Assembly (NCBI RefSeq): GCF_002215215.1
Contig: NZ_CP018632.1
Span: 1,670,501 to 1,734,500, forward strand
Reading direction: 5' to 3'
Source: Granulosicoccus antarcticus IMCC3135
GTDB lineage: Bacteria; Pseudomonadota; Gammaproteobacteria; Granulosicoccales; Granulosicoccaceae
DNA length: 64,000 bases
Shown here: positions 54,541 to 62,759 of the stretch, piece by piece
Numbering within the stretch: position 1 is the first letter of the stretch
How the letters are laid out: the number at the start of each line of letters is the position of its first letter
The notes under the pieces: model-generated
The model's input: the letters and a program-made list of their open reading frames with translations, nothing else
Told to the model about the DNA's origin: nothing
The model's database searches: none
Program-made: the position numbers and the translations under genes

Positions 54541-55590
54541 ATGACCGATACAGTTTCTCTATTGGGCGATGAAGCGGAATATCTGCTTGATCACACCTGT
54601 AAAGGATTACCCAAGGAACTGGTGCAGCTACCTGGCCCGGACTTTGTCAGTCGTGTCATTGGTGAAAGCGATCGTGGGGCCGGAACCATGCGTTCCATGC
54701 AGCAGTTGTTCAACAGTGGTCGTCTCGCAGGCACTGGCTATATGTCCATGTTGCCTGTCGATCAGGGCATTGAGCATTCTGCAGGAGCTTCATTTGCTCC
54801 TAATCCCATCTATTTTGATCCGGCCAATATTGTTGAGCTGGCGATAGAAGGTGGTTGCAACTGTGTTGCCTCAACACTGGGTGTTCTGGGTTCGGTCTCG
54901 CGTCGTTACGCGCACCGTATCCCGTTCATGGTGAAACTGAATCACAATGAGACACTGACATACCCGGCCATCTATGAACAGACACTGTTTGCTCAGGTAG
55001 AGCAGGCATTTGATCTGGGAGCTGTCGCTGTTGGTGCCACTATCTATTACGGTTCTCCGGATTCACGTCGTCAGATTCAGGAAATTTCAGAAGCTTTCTA
55101 TCGTGCTCACCAGTTGGGTATGGTCACCGTATTGTGGGCTTATCTGCGAAATCCGGCGTTCAAGAAAGACGGCGTTGACTACCATGTGTCAGCCGATTTG
55201 ACGGGACAGGCGAACCATCTGGCAGCCACGATTCAGGCAGATATTGTCAAGCAGAAGCAGGCTGAGAACAACGGCGGCTATAACGCTGTCAACTTCGGCA
55301 ATACCCACCCGAAAGTCTATTCAGAACTGACGACTGATCACCCGGTTGATCTGGTGCGTTATCAGGTGGCTAACTGCTACATGGGCCGTGCCGGCTTGAT
55401 CAACTCCGGTGGCGGGTCAGGCGAGAACGATCTGAGTCAGGCTGTGCGCACGGCTGTTGTCAATAAACGTGCGGGTGGCATGGGACTGATTTCAGGACGC
55501 AAAGCCTTTCAGAAGGATATGAAGGATGGCGTAGAGTTGTTGAATGCGATTCAGGACGTCTACCTGGATGAGCGCGTCACTGTCGCATAA
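54541..55590 (+). CDS. fbaB: Class I fructose-bisphosphate aldolase (FbaB/DhnA type)
   Basis: 349 residues. Splits fructose 1,6-bisphosphate into two trioses through a Lys Schiff base, without metal. [66 protein letters not shown] and GLISGRKAF are typical of the archaeal-type/DhnA family, not the class II enzyme usual beside gap-pgk in Gammaproteobacteria. It follows pgk by 61 bases with an 8-T run but no hairpin between them, so it may be co-transcribed. Confidence 0.92.
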   Translation: MTDTVSLLGDEAEYLLDHTCKGLPKELVQLPGPDFVSRVIGESDRGAGTMRSMQQLFNSGRLAGTGYMSMLPVDQGIEHSAGASFAPNPIYFDPANIVELAIEGGCNCVASTLGVLGSVSRRYAHRIPFMVKLNHNETLTYPAIYEQTLFAQVEQAFDLGAVAVGATIYYGSPDSRRQIQEISEAFYRAHQLGMVTVLWAYLRNPAFKKDGVDYHVSADLTGQANHLAATIQADIVKQKQAENNGGYNAVNFGNTHPKVYSELTTDHPVDLVRYQVANCYMGRAGLINSGGGSGENDLSQAVRTAVVNKRAGGMGLISGRKAFQKDMKDGVELLNAIQDVYLDERVTVA

Positions 55591-55621
55591 TTTTACGACA
55601 CCTTAAGCAAGACGTTGTATC

Positions 55622-55649
55622 TGCGGCCTGCGAGTAATTGCAGGCCGCA
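55622..55649. terminator. Hairpin between fba and purC
   Basis: TGCGGCCTGC/GCAGGCCGCA, perfect 10-bp stem with an eight-base loop, 31 bases after the fba stop. The genes are convergent; probably a bidirectional terminator, although no T-tract follows. Confidence 0.6.
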
Positions 55650-55711
55650 ACATCAACTGTTCAGGGTACAAGGCCAAGGTCTGGATCTGGCCCTGCACCT
55701 GGCCGATGTTA

Positions 55712-56611
55712 TTAACGAGTCAGACGATCAACCGCTTCCTGGTAGCGTTCCAGCGTGCCGTTGATAACCTCTTGCGGCACTTCTGGCCCCGGTGAGGTTT
55801 TGTTCCAATCCAGCGTTTCCAGCCAATCGCGCACATATTGCTTGTCGTAACTAGGTGGGCTGATACCCGGTTTCCAGGTTTGAGCTTCCCAGAAACGTGA
55901 TGAATCGGGGGTAAGAATCTCGTCCATCAAGACCAGGTTGCCTTGAGAGTCCTGACCGAATTCGAATTTTGTATCAGCGATGATGATGCCGCGTTCCAGA
56001 GCATAACTGGCCGCATCATTGTATAGGGCCAGGCTGACGCGTCGAATATCGTCGGCCAGCTTCTCGCCTACGATGCCTACCATGGTGTCAAAACTGATGT
56101 TTTCATCGTGATCACCCAACTCCGCCTTGGTCGCTGGCGTAAACAGGACCTGGGGCAGCTTGTCGGCTTGTTGCAGGCCCTCTGGCAGGGTGTGTCCGCA
56201 AACAGAGCCTGTGTCCTGGTAGTCTTTCCAGCCGGAGCCGATGATATAGCCTCTGACTATCGCTTCAATGGGAAGGGCTTTAAGCCGCCTGACGATCATG
56301 CAACGACCTTCAGCCTGGGCGCGCTCTGCCGGGTCGGGCAATATGGATTCCAGAGAAAGGTTGGCCAGGTGATTCGGGATCATTGCCTGGACGCGATTGA
56401 ACCAGAACATGGCAAGTTTTGTCAGTAACTTGCCTTTGCCCGGGATAACGTTGGGCAGGATGACATCGAAGGCAGATACCCGATCGGTGGCTATGATTAG
56501 CCAGTGTGCATCGTCAATGACGTAGATATCACGCACCTTGCCACGGTATTGCAGCTCCAGAGAGCGTATCGAGGTGGTGTGCAGGCCTTCATCGGTTGAA
56601 TGTGCGCTCAT
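55712..56611 (-). CDS. purC: Phosphoribosylaminoimidazole-succinocarboxamide synthase
   Basis: SAICAR synthase, about 299 residues from the ATG at 56611; an ATG at 56674 adds 21 residues across the divergent promoter and is less likely. Adds aspartate to CAIR in purine synthesis. Motifs: RGKVRDIY, LIIATDRVSAFDVILP, VVR-type MIVRRLKALPIEAIVRGYIIGSGWKDY, and IIADTKFEFG plus LMDEILTPDSSRFW. Divergent from purE-purK, which make its substrate. This is the longer eukaryote/gamma-type form with DxTSPGPE-like C-terminal end. Confidence 0.94.
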   Translation of the reverse strand: MSAHSTDEGLHTTSIRSLELQYRGKVRDIYVIDDAHWLIIATDRVSAFDVILPNVIPGKGKLLTKLAMFWFNRVQAMIPNHLANLSLESILPDPAERAQAEGRCMIVRRLKALPIEAIVRGYIIGSGWKDYQDTGSVCGHTLPEGLQQADKLPQVLFTPATKAELGDHDENISFDTMVGIVGEKLADDIRRVSLALYNDAASYALERGIIIADTKFEFGQDSQGNLVLMDEILTPDSSRFWEAQTWKPGISPPSYDKQYVRDWLETLDWNKTSPGPEVPQEVINGTLERYQEAVDRLTR

Positions 56612-56689
56612 GCTCTGGAGGTTTTTGCCAAGTTCGGAAAGAGGCTCCAGTATACTGCGCTGTAAAGACAACATTCTCTAGAAGTGGCT

Positions 56690-57187
56690 ATGACGGATAT
56701 CAAGGTTGGTGTTTTGATGGGCAGTAGTAGTGACTGGCCCGTCATGCAGCGCGCGGTGGAAATATTGGAATTTTTCGACATTCCTCATGAAAAACAAGTG
56801 GTGTCTGCGCACCGAATGCCCGATCAGATGTTTCGGTATGCCGAAACGGCTGCATCGCGCGGTCTGAGTAGCATCATTGCCGGAGCGGGTGGGGCAGCTC
56901 ACCTCCCGGGCATGTTGGCAGCCAAGACGACGGTGCCAGTGTTGGGTGTACCGGTGCCTAGCCGACATCTGAGCGGCCTGGATTCTCTGTATTCCATTGT
57001 GCAGATGCCCAAGGGCGTGCCCGTGGCGACTTTTGCCATCGGTGAAGCAGGTGCGGCCAATGCTGCCTTGTTTGCCGTCGCCATGCTGGCAATAGGAGAT
57101 CCGCAGCTGGCTGAGAAGCTACAGGCTTTCCGGATTGAGCAGCAAGCCAAGGCACAAGCCATGACTTTGCCACCCGAGCAAGTCTGA
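56690..57187 (+). CDS. purE: N5-carboxyaminoimidazole ribonucleotide mutase
   Basis: 165 residues from the ATG at 56690 (a GTG two codons upstream is possible). Moves the carboxylate of N5-CAIR to C4. [10 protein letters not shown], catalytic His in [40 protein letters not shown] and PVATFAIG are characteristic of class I PurE. Its stop overlaps the purK start (TGATG), so the pair is coupled. Confidence 0.95.
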   Translation: MTDIKVGVLMGSSSDWPVMQRAVEILEFFDIPHEKQVVSAHRMPDQMFRYAETAASRGLSSIIAGAGGAAHLPGMLAAKTTVPVLGVPVPSRHLSGLDSLYSIVQMPKGVPVATFAIGEAGAANAALFAVAMLAIGDPQLAEKLQAFRIEQQAKAQAMTLPPEQV

Positions 57188-58353
57188 TGACTGCTGATTC
57201 AGCGAATGAAGCTCTGCAACCACTGCTTCCGGGTGCGACTATTGGTGTTGTGGGCGGGGGGCAGTTAGGGCGATACTTCGTTCTTGAAGCCAGACGATTG
57301 GGCTATCACACCTGGGTTCTGGATCCGGATGCCAACGCTCCTGCCATGCAATTGACAGAGCACAAGCTGGTGGCAAGTTACGATGATGCCGATGCATTGA
57401 CAGCGCTAGGGGAGGCCTGCGATGCGGTGACTGTCGAGTTCGAGAATGTGCCCGCTGAAAGTCTGGAGCAACTCGCCCGGCATTGTCGTGTTGCACCCGG
57501 CGCGAGCAGCATTCGCATTGCCCAGGATCGCAATGTGGAGAAGGCGGTGGCCAGTCAGCATGGTTTGCAGCCGGTCCCGTTTGCACCCCTGCGAGAAATG
57601 GCGGATATCAGCCCGGCGGTCGCGACTGTCGGTCTGCCTGCCATCGTCAAAACAGCGCGACTGGGTTATGACGGTAAAGGCCAGATAGTTTGTCAAACAG
57701 AGGCAGACGTAAAAGCCGCCTTTATCAGTCAGGGTCAAACTGTTTGTGTTCTGGAAAAAAGGATCGAACTGGTTGCTGAAGTCTCGGTGGTGTTGGCGCG
57801 TGGTTATGCGGGTGATACTGCTGTTTTTCCCATCGCAGAGAATGTTCATGTCAATGGCATTCTGAGCACGTCGACATTACCGGCCTCGCTGGATGAAGCT
57901 CTGCTCGAGCGTGCGCGTCAGCTGGCGCTGCAATTGGCGAATGGGTTGGATTATCACGGAGTCCTGGCTGTCGAGTTTTTCATTGATTCAGCAGGCGAAA
58001 TCCTGTTCAACGAGATGGCGCCCAGGCCACATAACAGTGGCCATTACACACTGGACGCTACGGTTTGTTCGCAGTTCGAACAGCAGCTGCGGGCCTTGTG
58101 TGGATTGCCATTGGGCAGCACTCAGTTGCTGTCACCGGTGTGCATGCTGAACCTGCTGGGCGATGTCTGGACGGAAGGAGAGCCTCGCTGGTCTGCACTT
58201 TTCGAGCAGGCCGGCGTGCATTTGCATTTGTACGGAAAGGCCGAGGCGCGACCTGGGCGCAAGATGGGGCATGTCAACTGTCTGGCAGAGACGCGCAGCG
58301 AGGCGCTGGCACTGGCCGAGCTGATCAGTCGGGAGCTGCCTGGGAGGAAGTAG
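57187..58353 (+). CDS. purK: N5-carboxyaminoimidazole ribonucleotide synthase
   Basis: 388 residues, ATP-grasp. Carboxylates AIR with bicarbonate and ATP for PurE. N-terminal VGGGQLGRYFVLEARRLGY, ATP-grasp VKTARLGYDGKGQ, EVSVVLARG and metal-binding FNEMAPRPHNSGHYTLDA are intact. ATG overlaps the purE stop. Length is normal. Confidence 0.95.
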   Translation: MTADSANEALQPLLPGATIGVVGGGQLGRYFVLEARRLGYHTWVLDPDANAPAMQLTEHKLVASYDDADALTALGEACDAVTVEFENVPAESLEQLARHCRVAPGASSIRIAQDRNVEKAVASQHGLQPVPFAPLREMADISPAVATVGLPAIVKTARLGYDGKGQIVCQTEADVKAAFISQGQTVCVLEKRIELVAEVSVVLARGYAGDTAVFPIAENVHVNGILSTSTLPASLDEALLERARQLALQLANGLDYHGVLAVEFFIDSAGEILFNEMAPRPHNSGHYTLDATVCSQFEQQLRALCGLPLGSTQLLSPVCMLNLLGDVWTEGEPRWSALFEQAGVHLHLYGKAEARPGRKMGHVNCLAETRSEALALAELISRELPGRK

Positions 58354-58399
58354 GCGCAGGTGTAGGTAACGCCAGGGCTTGGAAGTTCTGAGAGAGCCT

Positions 58400-58440
58400 G
58401 GTACCTTGCCTGATGCTTTTGGCTCGTCAGGCATGGTACC
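58400..58440. repeat. Hairpin downstream of purK
   Basis: GGTACC-T-TGCCTGA pairs with TCAGGCA-T-GGTACC; only the central T-T is unpaired, loop 13 bases. It is 47 bases after purK. Terminator, transcript end or dispersed repeat. Confidence 0.5.
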
Positions 58441-58497
58441 TCCTCAGGGCTGACAGACAGATACATATCTGATGGGCTGCAAGGCTCTGGTACGAAA

Positions 58498-58526
58498 ATG
58501 GCAAGTGCAGTCGTGACACTTGCCAT
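58498..58526. repeat. Palindrome upstream of kpsF
   Basis: ATGGCAAGTG/CACTTGCCAT, perfect 10-bp stem with a nine-base loop, 33 bases before kpsF. Its core GGCAAGTG/CACTTGCC is shared with the hairpin at 52222-52247. May be a regulatory hairpin in the kps leader or a small repeat. Confidence 0.5.
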
Positions 58527-58559
58527 GGGGCCTTTGGCCTTCCAAGAACAGATATCACG

Positions 58560-59564
58560 ATGAGCCTAACTCAACGAACCTTACGCTCCAACGATCACTC
58601 GTCGAGCTTCATACCGACGGCCGTTGAATCGCTGACGATTCAAAGCAAGGCACTGGCAACGATTGCCAGCAAGATCGGCTCGGAATTTGACGACGCGGTT
58701 AGCCTGGTCCTGAGCTGCAAAGGTCGGGTCATTGTCTCCGGAATGGGAAAGTCGGGCATTGTGGGCAAGAAGATAGCCGCCACACTTGCCTCAACGGGGA
58801 CGCCTAGTTTCTATGTACACCCGGGGGAGGCCATTCATGGTGACCTGGGCATGATCACCGCAGAAGATCTGATTGTTCTGATCTCCTATAGTGGTGAGAC
58901 CGAAGAGGTGATCAAGTTGATGCCTTCGCTGAAGTATTTTGGCAACAAGATCATCGGGATTGTAGGGGCTGATAATACGACGGTGGGAAAACAGTCTGAT
59001 GTTGTATTACGCGTCGACATCGAACGTGAGGTCTGTCCGAATAATCTGGCACCGACAACATCTGCCTTAGCCATCATGGCTTTGGGGGACGCACTTGCCG
59101 TTTGCCTGATTCGTGCTCGCGACTTCAAACCATCCGACTTTGCCCAGTTCCATCCTGGCGGCATATTGGGACGACGTCTGCTATCACGCGTCTCCGATAC
59201 GATGTTGACTGAAAACCTGCCTTTGATAGGACCTGAAGAATCGGTCAGAGAAGCCATCTTTTGTATGACATCCGGCAGATTAGGGCTTTGCATCATCATC
59301 GAAAATGATCGTCTGCTGGGGATTCTGACCGATGGGGACCTGAGACGTGCACTCATCATGGATCCAACCATGTTGGATAAACGCGTCCGGGATTTCATGA
59401 CGCCTGTCCCGGTGACCATATCCGCAGATGCGATGGTAACGGATGCCGAAATACTCATGCGTAAATACAAGATTCGTGCATTGATCGTGACTGGTGCGCG
59501 TGAAGGTGAAGAGGATCAGGTTTGCGGATTGATTGAAATCTTCGCCAACAACAAGGGCGGATAG
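58560..59564 (+). CDS. kpsF: Arabinose-5-phosphate isomerase, KpsF/KdsD family
   Basis: 334 residues. Converts ribulose 5-phosphate to arabinose 5-phosphate, the precursor of Kdo for capsule linker and lipopolysaccharide. SIS domain (~30-195) with VIVSGMGKSGIVGKK, ISYSGETEEV and PTTSALAIMALGDALA; two CBS domains (~210-330) with VREAIFCMTSGRLGLCIIIENDRLLGILTDGDLRRAL and VRDFMTPVPVTI. Its place before kpsM-kpsT-kpsE argues for the capsule paralogue. Downstream are small degenerate copies of this gene and of the next. Confidence 0.92.
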   Translation: MSLTQRTLRSNDHSSSFIPTAVESLTIQSKALATIASKIGSEFDDAVSLVLSCKGRVIVSGMGKSGIVGKKIAATLASTGTPSFYVHPGEAIHGDLGMITAEDLIVLISYSGETEEVIKLMPSLKYFGNKIIGIVGADNTTVGKQSDVVLRVDIEREVCPNNLAPTTSALAIMALGDALAVCLIRARDFKPSDFAQFHPGGILGRRLLSRVSDTMLTENLPLIGPEESVREAIFCMTSGRLGLCIIIENDRLLGILTDGDLRRALIMDPTMLDKRVRDFMTPVPVTISADAMVTDAEILMRKYKIRALIVTGAREGEEDQVCGLIEIFANNKGG

Positions 59565-59567
59565 AGA

Positions 59568-60137
59568 ATGACGATGACCAGACCCATGAATAAGGAATTT
59601 GCGATGTTGTTATTACCGTTCCTGTTGGGAGCCTGTGCAACTAGCGGAAGTCAGTCGGGCTACATGACGAATAGCTATAAGGAAGCACAGAAATTGCTGG
59701 TCATATCTGAACGTGAGGATCGCACTCGCATAGAAGGGGCCGGTGAGGTGGCAATCAGTTCTACTTATACAGCTGCAAGCGGGCGCAAGTGTCGCAAATT
59801 GGAAACCCTCGATGGTCGTGCTTTGCCGCTGCGCAGCTGCGATAGTGGGAAGGGAGAGTGGTACACCACGCGAAGTATTTCTTTATTGGATTCATTTTCC
59901 TCGTCTGCTAAGTCTGTTAAGTCTGAAAGCTCTGTCGAGGCGAGAACGGCTGTAGCTGAATCCGTCAGCATGAAATTGAGCGCAGGTGAGACGTTGTGGG
60001 GTTTTGCTGCCAGAGTCACAGGTAACGCGCTGAACTGGAAAAATATTGCTGAGTTCAATAATATCGAGGATGCCAATTCGATAAGAGCTGATCAGTTATT
60101 GGAGGTCGAGTCTTCTTTGTTGTTGGAAGTTTTATAG
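59568..60137 (+). CDS. LysM-type lipoprotein
   Basis: 189 residues, four bases after kpsF. Signal peptide with lipobox LLGAC (Cys23), so outer- or inner-membrane anchored. A central block with VAISSTYTAASGRKCRKLETL and LRSCDSGKGEWYTTRSI (a conserved ASGR-x-C motif seen in some surface-antigen-like lipoproteins) precedes a Ser/Ala-rich linker. The C-terminus (~133-185) is LysM-like: LSAGETLWGFAARVTGNALNWKNIAEFNN. Possible peptidoglycan or capsule-anchoring role. ATGs at 59568, 59574 and 59586 are all possible starts. Confidence 0.75.
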   Translation: MTMTRPMNKEFAMLLLPFLLGACATSGSQSGYMTNSYKEAQKLLVISEREDRTRIEGAGEVAISSTYTAASGRKCRKLETLDGRALPLRSCDSGKGEWYTTRSISLLDSFSSSAKSVKSESSVEARTAVAESVSMKLSAGETLWGFAARVTGNALNWKNIAEFNNIEDANSIRADQLLEVESSLLLEVL

Positions 60138-60680
60138 CTTGTGAGTGGCAGGCTTGACTAGACAGCTTCGCTCCAGTATTTACAGTTTTCGCAGACTTGT
60201 CACTCTATGATGGATTTCGTTACGCTACTGATTGTAGTGCCTACGAAGAGAAATTCATCCAGCGTATTGCGCATGGCCAATGCCACTACTCGTTCAGAGA
60301 GTGCCACCCCTTGCCCCTGAGTAGTACGGGGCTATTATCTCGTGTGGCCGTACCTAACCTGTCGGGCTAAGTGTAGTCACCGCAAGGGACAGCATTACAG
60401 ATGTTTTCGCACATGCTGGCTGCCAGTTCACCTCTATGGAGAAACGGCTGCCACGCGCTGATGCGAGATGGGTCGCATCAGCTGCCTGGCTTCTGATGGT
60501 ACGAGTGCGCAGACGTTGGTGGAGCAGGAAAACGATGCTCTGTTGGCTGAGCAATCGAAAATGGTTAACTTGGGTTTTGTTCTCTTGGTATGGATCTCGC
60601 ATCGGTATTAGCCACAGAGTTTCATCCGATGCATCCAACGCGACATAAGTTTCGCTCAGCGCAAAGCGTACGCCCAAGGC
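60138..60680. other. Region between the capsule lipoprotein and the kpsF remnant
   Basis: About 540 bases without a credible gene on either strand. Short frames occur (for example 60468-60611 plus, 47 residues, and 60354-60677 minus, 107 residues) but none has a ribosome site or recognised motif. It looks like decayed or rearranged DNA within the capsule locus. Confidence 0.5.
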
Positions 60681-60998
60681 AACTCCTCCAGTTTCATGCC
60701 CGCCGCTGTAGGATCAATGACCATTCGAGCGGCTGCACTTGCACCGATTGCAGCCAATCTGAACGAGAAGTTAGACGAGGTTATTGTAATGATACTGGAG
60801 TGCAAGGGACATGACATTATCTCGCGAATGGGCCAGTCAGGAATCTTTCGAAAGCCGTTGATTATTACCAGGCAGATGCATGATTTCATAGCGTCAGCGC
60901 CTGTCACCATGTATGCAGGCGCTCTGGTGTCTGATCTAGAGTTTGTTAGTGTGCAATACAACCTAGAGCTAATAGGACTGGTAGAGGTGATTCTGTGA
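60681..60998 (+). pseudogene. Internally deleted remnant copy of kpsF
   Basis: The plus frame reads SSSFMPAAVGSMTIRAAALAP and CKGHDIISRMGQSGI, parallel to kpsF SSSFIPTAVESLTIQSKALAT and CKGRVIVSGMGKSGI. It then jumps to MHDFIASAPVTMYAGALVSD, parallel to kpsF VRDFMTPVPVTISADAMVTD near its end. Roughly 220 codons of the SIS/CBS core are therefore missing. Homology extends upstream of the only ATG (60696), so the original start is lost. The frame ends in a TGATG overlap with the next small frame. No isomerase activity is possible. Confidence 0.8.
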
Positions 60999-61255
60999 TG
61001 TCTGAAAAGGGTAGTACGGCGTCCTTGGGAAATGTCGCCATTTGGGGAGGATTCACAACGGCCAGTGGTCGATCTTGTGAAAAAAACAATAGTGCTTCTG
61101 TCAATGAGTTCGTCCCGGTAGCCTGTCGTATGAGCAACGAGTACTTGTACATGCGTCCGAGCGCTAGTGGGCCATTGGGTTCGGTCCCGTTGGCTGGTGT
61201 GCGGAGGCGGATGGCAGTTCGCCACTCTTGCCGCACTGCTGAGTTAGGACGATAG
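60998..61255 (+). pseudogene. Remnant copy of the capsule lipoprotein
   Basis: 85 residues. GNVAIWGGFTTASGRSCEK then a Cys-containing VPVACRMSNEYLYMRPSA aligns with the lipoprotein at 59568 (GEVAISSTYTAASGRKCRK; LRSCDSGKGEWYTTRSIS). The signal peptide, lipobox and LysM part are absent and the tail is unrelated. ATG 60998 overlaps the stop of the kpsF remnant, and the stop is two bases before kpsM, so the frame is intact and possibly translated. Confidence 0.7.
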
Positions 61256-61257
61256 AG

Positions 61258-62097
61258 ATGCCTGAACTTTTACACAGTTCGCGGAGATCTGCTCGTCCTC
61301 CGATAACGTCTGCTCAGGTGGCAGGTGCGTTATCAACACAAGCGCGCGTCACTAAAGCGCTAATTCTACGTGACGCAAAATCCCGCTATGGAGAACACAA
61401 ACTCGGCTTTGTCTGGGCTTTTCTTGAGCCTGCCTTGATGGTTAGTATCTTTGTAGCCATGTTTACGCTGATGGGACGTTCAAGTGCCGGCGGCATGCCA
61501 ATACAGCTGTTTATGATTACAGGTTTTGTGCCTTTCATGATGTTCCGAGAACCTATGAGTCAATTACAGGGGGCGATTACACAGAACAAGTCTTTATTGG
61601 GATTTCCGCAAGTTACAACATTTGATGTGATTAGTGCTCGGGCCTTGCTTGAAGTGGCCGTACTGGCAACAGTATTCGTGGTCCTTATCACGGCCGCACA
61701 CATCGGCGGGGTGGAAGTGCGCGTGCAGAATCCCCTGGGAGTACTTGCCGCGTGCACCCTGCTGGCATTGTTCGGTGTCGGCGTCGGTTTCGCATTGGCG
61801 TGCGTGGTGCCCCTTGTTCCATCTCTTAAACAGTTCATGAATGTGGCTCTTGGACGCCCTTTGTTCTTCGGTTCTGGACTTTTTTATACTGCAGATTCAA
61901 TACCACAGCCCTATCGTGATTATCTATTGTTAAATCCTTTATTACATATGATTGAGCTATTACGCTCATCGTTCTTCTATTCTTTTGAAACCGCACATGG
62001 TAGCTGGCGCTACGCGATCGAGGCAACCATAGCGTCGCTAGCGTTCGGGCTGCTGGTGCATCAGGCGATGAAACGCCGGGCGATTGTCGGCTTGTGA
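61258..62097 (+). CDS. kpsM: Capsule polysaccharide ABC exporter permease
   Basis: 279 residues, ABC-2 type, about six membrane helices. LILRDAKSRYGEHKLGFVWAFLEPALMVSIFVAMF is the characteristic first block, and FGSGLFYTADSIPQPYRDYLLLNPLLHMIELLR the conserved last periplasmic segment. With KpsT it moves group 2-type capsule polysaccharide across the inner membrane. The kpsT start overlaps its stop (GTGA at 62094-62097). Confidence 0.92.
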   Translation: MPELLHSSRRSARPPITSAQVAGALSTQARVTKALILRDAKSRYGEHKLGFVWAFLEPALMVSIFVAMFTLMGRSSAGGMPIQLFMITGFVPFMMFREPMSQLQGAITQNKSLLGFPQVTTFDVISARALLEVAVLATVFVVLITAAHIGGVEVRVQNPLGVLAACTLLALFGVGVGFALACVVPLVPSLKQFMNVALGRPLFFGSGLFYTADSIPQPYRDYLLLNPLLHMIELLRSSFFYSFETAHGSWRYAIEATIASLAFGLLVHQAMKRRAIVGL

Positions 62098-62756
62098 TAG
62101 AGCTTACTTCAGTATGTAAAAGCTATCGTACATCTGCCGGCAAGCGAGTAGTGCTTGACAACGTGAATATAAAATTTCCTGTAGGAAAAAATGTCGGTAT
62201 TCTGGGGCTTAACGGTGCGGGCAAGTCCACTTTGATTCGTATTATTGGCGATGCCGAGCCTCCCGATTCCGGGCATATCAGCCGTGTAGGCAGGGTGTCC
62301 TGGCCGCTGGGGTATACCGGTGGGTTCCAGTCAACAATGACCGCTCGCGAGAACGCCATGTTCGTAGCCAGAATATATGGTGAAGATCCTGAGTATATCG
62401 TGCAGTTCACTCAGGAGTTTTCAGAGCTGGGTGACTATTTTGATGTGCCATTGCGCAGTTACTCTGCAGGAATGAGAGGCCGCTTTGCGTTTTCAGTAAG
62501 CCTTGCATGTGATTTTGACTACTACCTTGTTGATGAAGCACTGGAAACTGGTGACGCGCGCTATAAGGAAAAGTTTCGTCGAGCCTTCGATGAACGAAGT
62601 GCAAATTCGTCCGTCATTCTTGTGTCTCACAATGAGCAGACCATACGGCGCAATTGTGATATGGCTGCAATTTTGCAAGATGGCAAGCTTGTTATGTATG
62701 ACAACTTGAAAGAGGCCTTGCATGAATACCAGATTCTACAAACACGCCCAGCCTGA
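62094..62756 (+). CDS. kpsT: Capsule polysaccharide ABC exporter ATPase
   Basis: 220 residues, GTG start coupled to kpsM. Walker A GLNGAGKST, KpsT-type RISWPLGYTGGFQSTMT-like RVSWPLGYTGGFQSTMT, signature SYSAGMRGR, Walker B YYLVDEALETGD and switch His (VSHNEQTIRRNCD) are all visible. Typical short polysaccharide-exporter ATPase with no carbohydrate-binding extension. Cytoplasmic face of the capsule exporter. Confidence 0.93.
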   Translation: MIELTSVCKSYRTSAGKRVVLDNVNIKFPVGKNVGILGLNGAGKSTLIRIIGDAEPPDSGHISRVGRVSWPLGYTGGFQSTMTARENAMFVARIYGEDPEYIVQFTQEFSELGDYFDVPLRSYSAGMRGRFAFSVSLACDFDYYLVDEALETGDARYKEKFRRAFDERSANSSVILVSHNEQTIRRNCDMAAILQDGKLVMYDNLKEALHEYQILQTRPA

Positions 62757-62759
62757 ATC

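Noticed and set aside
56410-56433. GGCAAGTT/AACTTGCC inverted repeat resembling the 52222 and 58498 palindromes
   Set aside because: It lies inside purC and comes from the repeated coding pattern K-L-L-T-K-L-A, so it is not independent evidence of a repeat family.
60354-60677. Minus-strand 107-residue frame opposite the kpsF remnant region
   Set aside because: No known motif, no ribosome site, and it would be antisense to the capsule operon.
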